DNA from: CAZKEW01 sp964580435
GTDB lineage: Bacteria; Acidobacteriota; Aminicenantia; Aminicenantales; UBA8522
DNA: 32,212 nucleotides
Assembly (NCBI GenBank): GCA_964580435.1
Contig: CAZOKP010000024.1
Span: 1-32,212 of the forward strand
Reading direction: 5' to 3'
Part shown: one piece after another, positions 16,206 to 22,593 of the stretch
Numbering within the stretch: position 1 is the stretch's first letter
How the letters are laid out: each line of letters begins with the position of its first letter
Notes under the pieces: model-generated
Seen by the model: only the letters and a program-made list of their open reading frames with translations
Told to the model about the DNA's origin: nothing
Database searches by the model: none
Translations under genes and position numbers: made by a program

Positions 16206-17053
16206 GCAGTTACGTTCTTCCAATAGCGCTCCCTGGATAATGTCTCCACGAGAAGCGCCTCCTCTGTCCTTTTAAGTTCCGCCAGCGCCTTCTCTGCCTT
16301 GTCTCTTTCCAGGTACAGCCCGAAAACCGCAGAACCCGTCCCCGTCACCAAGGAAAGGACAGCTTCCCTCTGACGAAAAAAACCTTTAATCGTTTTTAAT
16401 CGAGGATACAGGCTAAAGACAGCGTCTTCTAATCTATTCTCTAATAGCCCGAACTCTTTCTGAGCTAAAAACTGGTTAATTCTACTTTCTTTGCCTTCTG
16501 AAGTCAAGCGCAGACAGCTGTAGATTTCGGAGGTGGAGATCGTCAAAGGAGGCATCGCGAGAACGCAGTAAAGGCGGGGAAGGTCGGGGAGAGCAGTGAC
16601 CACATCCCCCCGCTCCTCTCCCAGGCAGAGGCCTCCTTCCAGGAAAAACGGGACGTCGGCGCCCAGTTTCCCGGCGGTCCTCCGCAGTTCTTCCCTGCTC
16701 AGCCCAAGGTTCCACAGTTCATTCAGCGCATAAAGCGTCATGGCCGCATTGCCGCTTCCGCCGCCCAGTCCCTTTCCCGCAGGGATTTTTTTGTCCACAT
16801 TTATTTCGACGCCGGCGCCCTGATACTTCAGCTTGAGAATGTGCGCCGCCTGATAAATGAGGTTCCTCTCATCCCACGGGATGGTCCGATCGTTTCCGCT
16901 GAGCCTGATCGCGTCTCCGGCGACAGGCCGGAACTCGAGGAGATCAAAAAGATCCACAGCCTGGAAGAGGGTCCTGATATCGTGATAATTATCTTCCCGC
17001 CTTCTGAGGACCTCGATTCCCAGGTTGATTTTGGCAAAAGACCTAATCTTCAT
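16196..17053 (-). CDS. ispE: 4-diphosphocytidyl-2-C-methyl-D-erythritol kinase
   Basis: IspE phosphorylates CDP-methylerythritol, the step between IspD and IspF. It is a 285-residue GHMP kinase. FAKINLGIEV carries the catalytic Lys at the N-terminus, the ATP loop PAGKGLGGGSGNAA is near residue 90 and GADVPFFLEGG holds the catalytic Asp near 132. The start ATG at 17053 overlaps the upstream lipoprotein gene by 11 bases. The stop TAG at 16198-16196 falls inside tRNA-Gln at tRNA positions 8-10. Confidence 0.96.
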   Translation of the reverse strand: MKIRSFAKINLGIEVLRRREDNYHDIRTLFQAVDLFDLLEFRPVAGDAIRLSGNDRTIPWDERNLIYQAAHILKLKYQGAGVEINVDKKIPAGKGLGGGSGNAAMTLYALNELWNLGLSREELRRTAGKLGADVPFFLEGGLCLGEERGDVVTALPDLPRLYCVLAMPPLTISTSEIYSCLRLTSEGKESRINQFLAQKEFGLLENRLEDAVFSLYPRLKTIKGFFRQREAVLSLVTGTGSAVFGLYLERDKAEKALAELKRTEEALLVETLSRERYWKNVTAGV

Positions 17054-17747
17054 GGCGCAGCCACTTTTCTATCTCCGCCCAGGTCGCGATCGTGTAATCT
17101 TTGTCTTCCAGGAAGGCCAGGCGAAAGGCATCTTTTTTCGGGGGCTGGTTAAAATTCAAGCGAAGGACCCTTAATCTTCCACTGTCTCCGGCATGGGCAA
17201 GGGCGATGAGCCGGGGGAGTCGGCTGTCCGAAAAAAATTGCCTGACCTCAAACCGGAGCCCGTCCCGCTGGCCGCGGATGATCCTGTCCCGGTCGTCCTT
17301 CTCCACGTCCCAGCCGCTGAGGTCTTCGAGCCTCCCAGTCAAAATGGAGCTCATTTCCTGCGGGTTCAAGGAAAATCCCAGGAATTTGGCCATGGCCTCT
17401 TCACGCTCCGCGCCCCAATACATCTTCTTGGAAGGGAGGACGAAATAACTTTCGTTCTCTTCGATAAAAAGGCTGGCGACCGCACGGCCGAGGGGGTCTT
17501 TGACGTCGATGCGGCCCTGGCCCGGGAGCACAAAAATGAATGAAAAACGCGACTTTACGGTCGTCCCATCCTGTGTCAGTTGCAAAGATGCGTATCCCTC
17601 GACGGATTTCACCTGTGGCGGCAGGGGAGACAAGGAAGGCCGGGAAGGATAACAGCCGCTGAGATAAGTAATGGCCACAAAGAGGAACGGCGCGGCTGCA
17701 GCTCTGGGCCGGCAAGGCCGGGTCATTTTCCGCTTATGAACCGCCAC
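17043..17747 (-). CDS. LolB-like outer-membrane lipoprotein
   Basis: The 234-residue product starts at GTG (17747) with AAGGAGG five bases upstream. A signal sequence ends in the lipobox LSGC near residue 32. The body is a beta-rich domain (residues about 45-200) with strand patterns such as FSFIFVLPGQGRIDVKDPLGR and a C-terminal LRLNFNQP strand, consistent with the LolA/LolB or DUF4292 fold. In gamma-proteobacteria lolB lies just before ispE and prs, as here, and synteny favours a LolB role (receiving lipoproteins at the outer membrane). Sequence similarity is too weak by eye to be sure. Confidence 0.7.
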   Translation of the reverse strand: MAVHKRKMTRPCRPRAAAAPFLFVAITYLSGCYPSRPSLSPLPPQVKSVEGYASLQLTQDGTTVKSRFSFIFVLPGQGRIDVKDPLGRAVASLFIEENESYFVLPSKKMYWGAEREEAMAKFLGFSLNPQEMSSILTGRLEDLSGWDVEKDDRDRIIRGQRDGLRFEVRQFFSDSRLPRLIALAHAGDSGRLRVLRLNFNQPPKKDAFRLAFLEDKDYTIATWAEIEKWLRHED

Positions 17748-17792
17748 TGCCCCTCCTTTTTTTCCACGGTCCTCAGGATGACCCTAAGCCCG

Positions 17793-18068
17793 CTAGTCCA
17801 GTTTAAACCCGTAGTCGTCCGTTTTCTTATCCGTCTCCTTTTTCTCCACCGTTTCTTTTTTGCCCTCTTTAGCGGCCCCGTCCACCAGATGAAAACCATA
17901 GTCATGCGTTTGCGGCCGGGCCTTCTTGACGTTCTTCGCGTTTTTGCGCAAGAGCGGATAAAAGGGCGACCGTATTCTTTTCCCGAAACACGACAACTTC
18001 GGATTCAAGACCAAAAGCAGAACGAACAGCCCAAAAATGATCACGATCCCGTATGCACCCACACTCAT
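17793..18068 (-). CDS. Small single-pass membrane protein with twin DYGF motif
   Basis: This is a 91-residue protein with an AAAGG site before ATG 18068. Residues about 4-23 form one strongly hydrophobic helix (GIVIIFGLFVLLLVL). A basic segment (FGKRIRSPFYPLLRKNAKNVKK) and a Lys/Glu-rich tail follow. The tail carries the motif twice: HDYGFHLVD near residue 55 and DDYGFKLD at the extreme C-terminus. I recognise no family. It is the first gene after the main promoter of the long operon, 45 bases before the lipoprotein gene. The repeated acidic-aromatic motif could be a docking peptide; that is inference. Confidence 0.65.
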   Translation of the reverse strand: MSVGAYGIVIIFGLFVLLLVLNPKLSCFGKRIRSPFYPLLRKNAKNVKKARPQTHDYGFHLVDGAAKEGKKETVEKKETDKKTDDYGFKLD

Positions 18069-18098
18069 TGTTTTTCCTTTTTTAAAACGTCTGGAGCT

Positions 18099-18128
18099 AT
18101 TATATGCTCCTCATTCGTCCGCAGTCAA
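18099..18128 (-). promoter_or_regulatory. Consensus sigma-70 promoter heading the long minus-strand operon, with overlapping inverted repeat
   Basis: On the minus strand TTGACT (18128-18123) and a perfect TATAAT (18104-18099) are separated by 18 bases. The expected start near 18091 lies 23 bases before the ATG of the small membrane protein. A perfect inverted repeat GGAGC-N8-GCTCC (18093-18110) is centred on the -10, where a repressor could block polymerase. No comparably good promoter was noticed further down the run to ispF, although internal ones cannot be excluded. Confidence 0.7.
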
Positions 18129-18210
18129 CGAACGCAGGGGGCAGAAAAAGAGAAGAAGATTAAGCGACCGGCTTTTCGGGAGAAAGAGTTCCAGGGATAA
18201 AAGGGATGAC

Positions 18211-18345
18211 TTAAATCTTTTCTTCTATGTCTTCCTGGAAATTGGGGATTTTTGCTTTCTCCTTCGTTTTGCCGAAATGAAAGCCTACAAAAAAGGCCGA
18301 GATTATGATTGCTGTCGTCAGGAGCGCTTTAAAAAATTCCTTCAT
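18211..18345 (-). CDS. 44-residue membrane micro-protein
   Basis: An ORF of 45 codons starts at ATG 18345, with GAGG nine bases upstream, and ends TAA at 18213-18211. The product has the layout of a membrane micro-protein. A short basic start (MKEFFKALL) leads into one hydrophobic helix (TTAIIISAFFVGFHFG), followed by a soluble tail of alternating Lys and Glu ending EDIEEKI. No family is recognised. It lies upstream of the promoter of the long operon and divergent from the Memo-AMMECR1 gene. A TTGACT is present at about 18387-18382, but no well-spaced -10 follows. Confidence 0.45.
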   Translation of the reverse strand: MKEFFKALLTTAIIISAFFVGFHFGKTKEKAKIPNFQEDIEEKI

Positions 18346-18420
18346 TTTTAAATGCCTCACATTTTTTATTATTTTCGCTCAAGCGCCGGGAAAAGTCAAC
18401 GTTGCGAGCGCCTCCAGCAT

Positions 18421-18449
18421 TTGCTTTTTCTCTTCCCGGCGAGTATATT
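18421..18449 (+). promoter_or_regulatory. Possible promoter for the Memo-AMMECR1 gene
   Basis: TTGCTT (18421-18426) and TATATT (18444-18449) are spaced by 17 bases. The predicted start near 18456 would leave a leader of only about ten bases that begins at the GAGGG ribosome-binding site, which is unusual, so this is a weak call. Confidence 0.3.
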
Positions 18450-18465
18450 TTCTCTGAGGGAAGAC

Positions 18466-19908
18466 ATGAAAGGGAAAAAATGCCTTGTTTTTTTTGGGGT
18501 GCTTTTTGGGACGACGCTGTCATGGGCTCAAGGCCTCCGCAAGCCCGTCTGGGCGGGATCATTTTATGATGCTGACAAAAATATGCTTTCGGCTCGAATC
18601 CAAGATTATCTGAAGAAGGCCCAAAATCTTCCCTCCCTGTCCGCGGACCCGCTGGCCGTGATTTCGCCGCATGCGGGCTATGTGTATTCCGGACAAACCG
18701 CGGCCTATGCCTACCGCTTTGTCCAGGGGAAAACGTACGAAACCGTCATCGTCATCGGCCCCTCTCATCAATATGGCTTCGAAGGCTGTTCCATATATCT
18801 CAAGGGCGGCTTTGAGACGCCTCTCGGCGTGGCTCAGGTTGACGAGGATTTGGCCGCGCGAATAGCTCAACTATCAGGGTTTTCTTTTATCGCCGAAGCC
18901 CATAGCAAAGAGCACTCGGTAGAGGTGCAGATTCCTTTTATCCAGGAAACTCTTCCGGAGGCAAAAATCGTTCCCATCGTCATGGGCTTCCAGACAAGAA
19001 GAACGATCACCTCTCTCGCCGGCGCGCTGGCCGAGGTCTTGTCCACGAAAAAAATTCTAATCGTTGCCTCAACAGATTTGTCGCATTTTCTGGCTAAGAA
19101 CGAAGCCAATGCCCTTGACGCCAAGACAATTGCCCTTGTCCAGAACCTCAACGCGGATACGATCATCAATAAAATGGCCAGGGGCGAAAACGTCATGTGC
19201 GGCGGAGGGCCTGTCGCTTCGGCTCTATTGGCCATAAAAAAAAGGGGGAAGCCGCACGTGGAAGTGCTCCACTACGCCGACTCGTCCGAAGCCACCCAAG
19301 ACAACTCCAGCGTGGTGGGGTATCTTGCCGCCGCCGTCACCCTGGATTCGTCTCCGTCCCAGCCGGCGGAATTTTCCCTTTCTCCCGAAGAGAAAAGCGA
19401 TCTCCTCCGCCTGGCTCGGCAGGCCGTCTTCCTGTATGTCAAGGAAAACAAAATCGTCGAGCACGAGACCCAAGACCCAAACCTTCTTGCAGAAAAAGGA
19501 GCCTTTGTTACGCTCAAGAAAAACGGTCAGTTGCGCGGCTGCATCGGGTTCATCGAGCCGCTGTTCCCGCTCTACGAGACCGTCATCCGCGCGGCGATCT
19601 ATGCCGCTGTCCAAGACTACCGCTTTCCCCCCGTTTCCAAGGAGGAACTCAACGACCTCGAGTTCGAGATTTCGGTCCTGACTCCCCCACAGAAAATTGA
19701 TGATCCCAGCCTTGTCCGCGTCGGTAAGCATGGACTCGTGATTTCCCAGGGTGACAAGAAGGGACTCCTGCTGCCTCAGGTTCCCGTGGAGAACCACTGG
19801 TCCCGGGAAACATTTCTCGATCAAGCCTGCGTCAAGGCCGGCCTGCCTCCGGATGCCTGGAAGAAAGGCGCCGAGATTTTTGTATTCGAGGCGATCGTCT
19901 TCCAATAG
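18466..19908 (+). CDS. Exported Memo-AMMECR1 fusion (AmmeMemoRadiSam proteins B and A)
   Basis: The ATG at 18466 follows GAGG and gives a 480-residue protein with a likely signal peptide (MKGKKCLVFFGVLFG to WAQG). Residues about 22-290 are a Memo-family domain: WAGSFYDAD, PHAGYVYSG, IGPSHQYGFEG, the EHSVEVQIPF block, VASTDLSHF and MCGGGPV. They retain the His, Asp and Cys residues of the putative metal site. Residues about 310-480 are an AMMECR1 domain with the signature LRGCIGFIEP near 378 and GLLLPQVPVENHW near 438. These are proteins B and A of the AmmeMemoRadiSam set; the radical SAM partner is not in this window. The biochemical function of the set is unknown. Most family members are cytoplasmic, so an exported form is unusual. 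Confidence 0.88.
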   Translation: MKGKKCLVFFGVLFGTTLSWAQGLRKPVWAGSFYDADKNMLSARIQDYLKKAQNLPSLSADPLAVISPHAGYVYSGQTAAYAYRFVQGKTYETVIVIGPSHQYGFEGCSIYLKGGFETPLGVAQVDEDLAARIAQLSGFSFIAEAHSKEHSVEVQIPFIQETLPEAKIVPIVMGFQTRRTITSLAGALAEVLSTKKILIVASTDLSHFLAKNEANALDAKTIALVQNLNADTIINKMARGENVMCGGGPVASALLAIKKRGKPHVEVLHYADSSEATQDNSSVVGYLAAAVTLDSSPSQPAEFSLSPEEKSDLLRLARQAVFLYVKENKIVEHETQDPNLLAEKGAFVTLKKNGQLRGCIGFIEPLFPLYETVIRAAIYAAVQDYRFPPVSKEELNDLEFEISVLTPPQKIDDPSLVRVGKHGLVISQGDKKGLLLPQVPVENHWSRETFLDQACVKAGLPPDAWKKGAEIFVFEAIVFQ

Positions 19909-20010
19909 CACCAGGATTTTATGTTCCGTAATCACGGGGAACTGAGTCCTTTCAAACCCCTTATTCAATCATCATAAAAATCGAGCGGCTAACCTGATGG
20001 AGGAAGGATT

Positions 20011-20166
20011 TCCAATTCCCTGATAGTCCCATGCTGATAGAAGGGGAGGGTGGCGTGGGTCGGGGGCCCCCCGCCGCCCCGAGCGTTTGATGCCCCAGTC
20101 TTTGGCTCTGGAAACAACATGATTGACCGCGAGGGCGCCGGGGGTGAACCGCGACAGGACCCGCCC
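20011..20166 (+). repeat. GC-rich dispersed repeat, copy 2
   Basis: This copy matches 1-157 closely and is complete at both visible ends: similarity stops at the bases flanking 20011 and 20166. The 6-bp stem TCGGGG/CCCCGA (20060-20065 and 20077-20082) is identical in both copies. A second short stem CCAG/CTGG (20095-20098 and 20108-20111) is CCGG/CTGG in copy 1, a change that keeps pairing as G-U. It lies between the Memo-AMMECR1 gene and fmdB. The 102 bases from 19909 to 20010 hold nothing I can identify. Confidence 0.85.
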
Positions 20167-20228
20167 CCATCACGGAAATACAGATGCAATCCCGGATGGA
20201 GCCTCCCCTTTCATTCCTTCCCTGGCTC

Positions 20229-20237
20229 TGGTATAAT
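20229..20237 (+). promoter_or_regulatory. Extended -10 promoter of fmdB
   Basis: TGGTATAAT contains the extended -10 TGn and a perfect TATAAT (20232-20237). The -35 region (about 20209-20214, TTTCAT) is poor, as is common with extended -10 promoters. The start near 20244 gives a leader of about 22 bases with GAGGAGA before the ATG. Confidence 0.6.
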
Positions 20238-20265
20238 ACCTTTTCATTCGAGGAGAAATATCCCG

Positions 20266-20571
20266 ATGCCCCTTTATGAATATGTCTGTTCCCAATGCGG
20301 AAAACATCTCGAGGTCGTCCAAAAGGCGAGCGACCGCCCGCTGAGAAAATGCCGGTCCTGCGGCGGCGCCCTTAAAAAAATGATCTCCGCGCCGGCCATT
20401 CATTTCAAGGGGGACGGCTGGTATATTACAGACTACGCCAAGAAGTCGGCGCCTCACGAAGACCGAAACCCCAAAGAAAAAGCAGAGGAAAAGGCCAAGG
20501 AGAAGCGCAAGCCCGCGGACGCTTCCCAAGCCCCGGCTCAAAAGTCGAACTCTTCCTCGTCCAAAGAATAA
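20266..20571 (+). CDS. FmdB-family zinc-ribbon protein
   Basis: This 101-residue protein begins MPLYEYVCSQCG and has two CxxC pairs (CSQC and CRSC) forming the zinc ribbon of the FmdB family, followed by the conserved GDGWYITDYA segment. From about residue 64 the tail is Lys/Glu and then Ser-rich low complexity. The reading frame extends upstream through the repeat, but the ribosome-binding site and family alignment fix the start at 20266. FmdB proteins are proposed regulators; the function here is not known. Confidence 0.9.
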   Translation: MPLYEYVCSQCGKHLEVVQKASDRPLRKCRSCGGALKKMISAPAIHFKGDGWYITDYAKKSAPHEDRNPKEKAEEKAKEKRKPADASQAPAQKSNSSSSKE

Positions 20572-20660
20572 ACTTCCTCCTCGGTTCTATCCTGTTTCCC
20601 CCCGGCTCATTTTTTATTAGAGGCGAAGGGGCAGTGGCTGAAGAAGCCCGCGCGGCGGGG

Positions 20661-20969
20661 AGCGGAGGATTCATCTCCGTTTCCGTGATTGGCGCGATGA
20701 TCTATGGAGGGTGACATAGCGTTAGTCCCCGCCTGGGGGATGAGGGGAGGGATAATGTGGTGAGAAGTCCGTATGAGCGACGAGCGGGCACGGTTCCTCG
20801 AAGAGGAGAGCGAGGAGCGAATCGAGCAAGATTTCCTCGCTGGGGAAATCGCAGCGTGACTTCGAGCCACATATCCCGAGCCTCGTCGGGGGGTAAGCCG
20901 TGGGGGGACCCTATTCCAAACCAAAATGGTCACGAAAACGGACATGCTTGCGGGAGGAAAGTCCGTTTT
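20661..20969 (+). ncRNA. Hairpin-rich non-coding region, candidate structured RNA
   Basis: The 424 bases between fmdB and waaF contain no convincing gene but many perfect local stems. These are CGGAG/CTCCG (20663-20679), CTATG/CATAG (20702-20719), CCCC/GGGG (20727-20738), CCTC/GAGG (20796-20806), GATTTCC/GGAAATC (20830-20850), CCCGA/TCGGG (20875-20890) and AAAACGGAC/GTCCGTTTT (20935-20969). A stretch near 20767-20795 vaguely recalls group II intron domain V (CCGTATGAG then CACGGTTC), but the basal stem does not pair properly. It could be a decayed intron 3' end, a leader RNA of the waaF operon, or simply GC-rich spacer. I have not identified a known family. Confidence 0.35.
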
Positions 20970-21004
20970 GACAACTCGTCACCCCCGGGAATACAATGGT
21001 GTCG

Positions 21005-22009
21005 ATGAAAATCCTCGTTCGCATGCCCAACTGGATCGGAGACTGCATTCTGGCTTTGCCGGCGATCGAGAGCATCAAGCGCAACTTCCCTGAAGCTCAA
21101 GTATGGATCGCGGCTCAAGCCTGGGTCAAAGACCTCTTCGCTTCAAACAGCCTGGCTGATGGAGTCATCCCTTTGCCTCAGCTCAAAACATGGAAAAGCC
21201 TTCGAACTGCCGCCCGGAATCTCAGCGACGAGGGCTTCGATACCGGAGTTCTACTCACCAATTCCTTTGCTTCGGCTTTCCTTTTTTATCTCGCCAATAT
21301 CCCGCAAAGATGGGGGTATGCCTCGGATGGACGCTGCGTGCTCCTCACAAGATCTGCTCCGTTTAAAGACGAAGACGGCCCCCGTCACCAGGTTCATTAT
21401 TACTTGGGCCTCCTGTCCGGGCTGGGGCTCCAACCTTTTTCCCCGGGAATCAGACTCCCCCTGCCCCCCGAAGAACAAGAGGCTGCGCGCGAGCGGCTTC
21501 TCTCCTTGGGCCTCGACCTCAATCTCCCCCTGGTCATCTTCAGCCCGGGCGCAAGCTATGGCCCCGCGAAACGGTGGCCGGCTTGCCGGTTTGCTGAACT
21601 GGCAGGCCTGGTTCAGAAAAGAAAAGGGGCCGAGATTTTGATCATCGGCTCGGCCGATGAAACGGAGGTCGCCGAATCCATCGGCAGCTCGATGGAAAAG
21701 AAGCCCGCCATCCTGACTGGCCAGACGACCCTTCCGCAGCTCTTGGGGTTGATCAGCCAGGCGGCCCTCTTTATCTCCAATGATTCCGGCCCGATGCACA
21801 TGGCCAACGCCCTCCGCGTTCCGGTCGTGGGCATCTTCGGCCCCACAGACCCGGAAGTGACGGGGCCGTTCGAGCAGCCTTCGCGCTTCGTCAAAAAAGA
21901 GGTGCCCTGCTGGCCGTGCGCCTACAGAAAATGCCCCTACGACCACCGCTGCATGATGAATATCTCGGCAGAAGATGTCTTCAGGGCTAGCGAAGAGTTG
22001 TGGCGGTGA
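21005..22009 (+). CDS. waaF: Lipopolysaccharide heptosyltransferase II
   Basis: This GT9-family glycosyltransferase adds heptose II to the LPS inner core using ADP-heptose. The product is 334 residues. MKILVRMPNWIGDCILALPAI is the typical N-terminus, FSPGASYGPAKRWP lies near 177, NDSGPMHMANALRVPVVGIFGPTDP near 257, and a Cys-rich CWPCAYRKCPYDHRC near 298 is characteristic of WaaF. An upstream in-frame ATG at 20996 is possible; neither start has a strong ribosome-binding site. A hairpin ends 35 bases before the start. It overlaps gmhB by four bases. Confidence 0.93.
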   Translation: MKILVRMPNWIGDCILALPAIESIKRNFPEAQVWIAAQAWVKDLFASNSLADGVIPLPQLKTWKSLRTAARNLSDEGFDTGVLLTNSFASAFLFYLANIPQRWGYASDGRCVLLTRSAPFKDEDGPRHQVHYYLGLLSGLGLQPFSPGIRLPLPPEEQEAARERLLSLGLDLNLPLVIFSPGASYGPAKRWPACRFAELAGLVQKRKGAEILIIGSADETEVAESIGSSMEKKPAILTGQTTLPQLLGLISQAALFISNDSGPMHMANALRVPVVGIFGPTDPEVTGPFEQPSRFVKKEVPCWPCAYRKCPYDHRCMMNISAEDVFRASEELWR

Positions 22010-22593
22010 AAAAAAGAGCTGTCTTTCTCGACCGCGACGGGACGATCAACGAGGATGTGGGCTACCCCCGCCGCTATAGCCAGATCAAAATTTATCCGGA
22101 GAGCTTCCGAGCAGTCAGCCGCTTCAATCAAGCCGGGCTGATGACAATCGTGATCACCAATCAGTCGGGAATCGGCCGGGGGCTCCTGACTGAGGAGGCC
22201 CTCGAAGACATCCACAAAAAGATGCTGGCTTCTTTCGTCGAGAAAAAGGCCCGCCTCGATGCCTTCTATTATTGTCCTCACTACGAGCTGTCCAGCGTTC
22301 CCCGTTACAGGGACATCTGCAGCTGCCGAAAGCCGAATCCGGGCTTGGCTCTCCGGGCCGCAACCGACTTCGATATCGACCTCCCGCATTCCTATATGGT
22401 CGGCGACAAAGTGGAGGATATCCTCTTCGGCCGGAACTTTCAGGCCACCCCGGTCCTCGTCCTGACGGGCTCCGGCGAGGAATCCCTTGCCAAGCTCAAG
22501 GACCTGGGTTGTGAGCCTGCCCATGTCGCCGAGGACATTCTTCAAGCGGCGGAGTGGATCATCGCCAGAGAAAAGACAACGGCCTCATCATGA
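22006..22593 (+). CDS. gmhB: D-glycero-beta-D-manno-heptose 1,7-bisphosphate 7-phosphatase
   Basis: This HAD-superfamily phosphatase of ADP-heptose synthesis has 195 residues. Motif I is FLDRDGTINED, motif II TNQSGIGRG and motif III CRKPNPG, with GDKVEDI as the final acidic motif. A zinc loop of the CPH...CSC type is visible near 88-106. GTG 22006 overlaps the waaF stop (GTGA) and has GAAGAG about eight bases upstream; GTG 22000 would place that site too close. It provides the precursor pathway for the waaF product upstream. Confidence 0.93.
   Translation: MKKRAVFLDRDGTINEDVGYPRRYSQIKIYPESFRAVSRFNQAGLMTIVITNQSGIGRGLLTEEALEDIHKKMLASFVEKKARLDAFYYCPHYELSSVPRYRDICSCRKPNPGLALRAATDFDIDLPHSYMVGDKVEDILFGRNFQATPVLVLTGSGEESLAKLKDLGCEPAHVAEDILQAAEWIIAREKTTASS

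Noticed and set aside
19961..20189. Two overlapping 66-70-codon minus-strand frames in repeat copy 2
   Set aside because: Proline/glycine-rich translation of a GC-rich repeat; the two frames overlap each other and substitutions between the repeat copies show no codon bias that I can see.
20767..20800. Group II intron domain V-like string
   Set aside because: Only the upper motif is similar; the basal helix and catalytic triad do not align, and no maturase gene or intron ends are seen. Kept only as an alternative reading of the hairpin-rich region.
20951..20966. GGGAGGAAAGTCCG, similar to the P4 5' strand of RNase P RNA
   Set aside because: The rest of the RNase P fold and its 3' conserved strand are absent and waaF starts within 55 bases; the match is explained by the local stem-loop.
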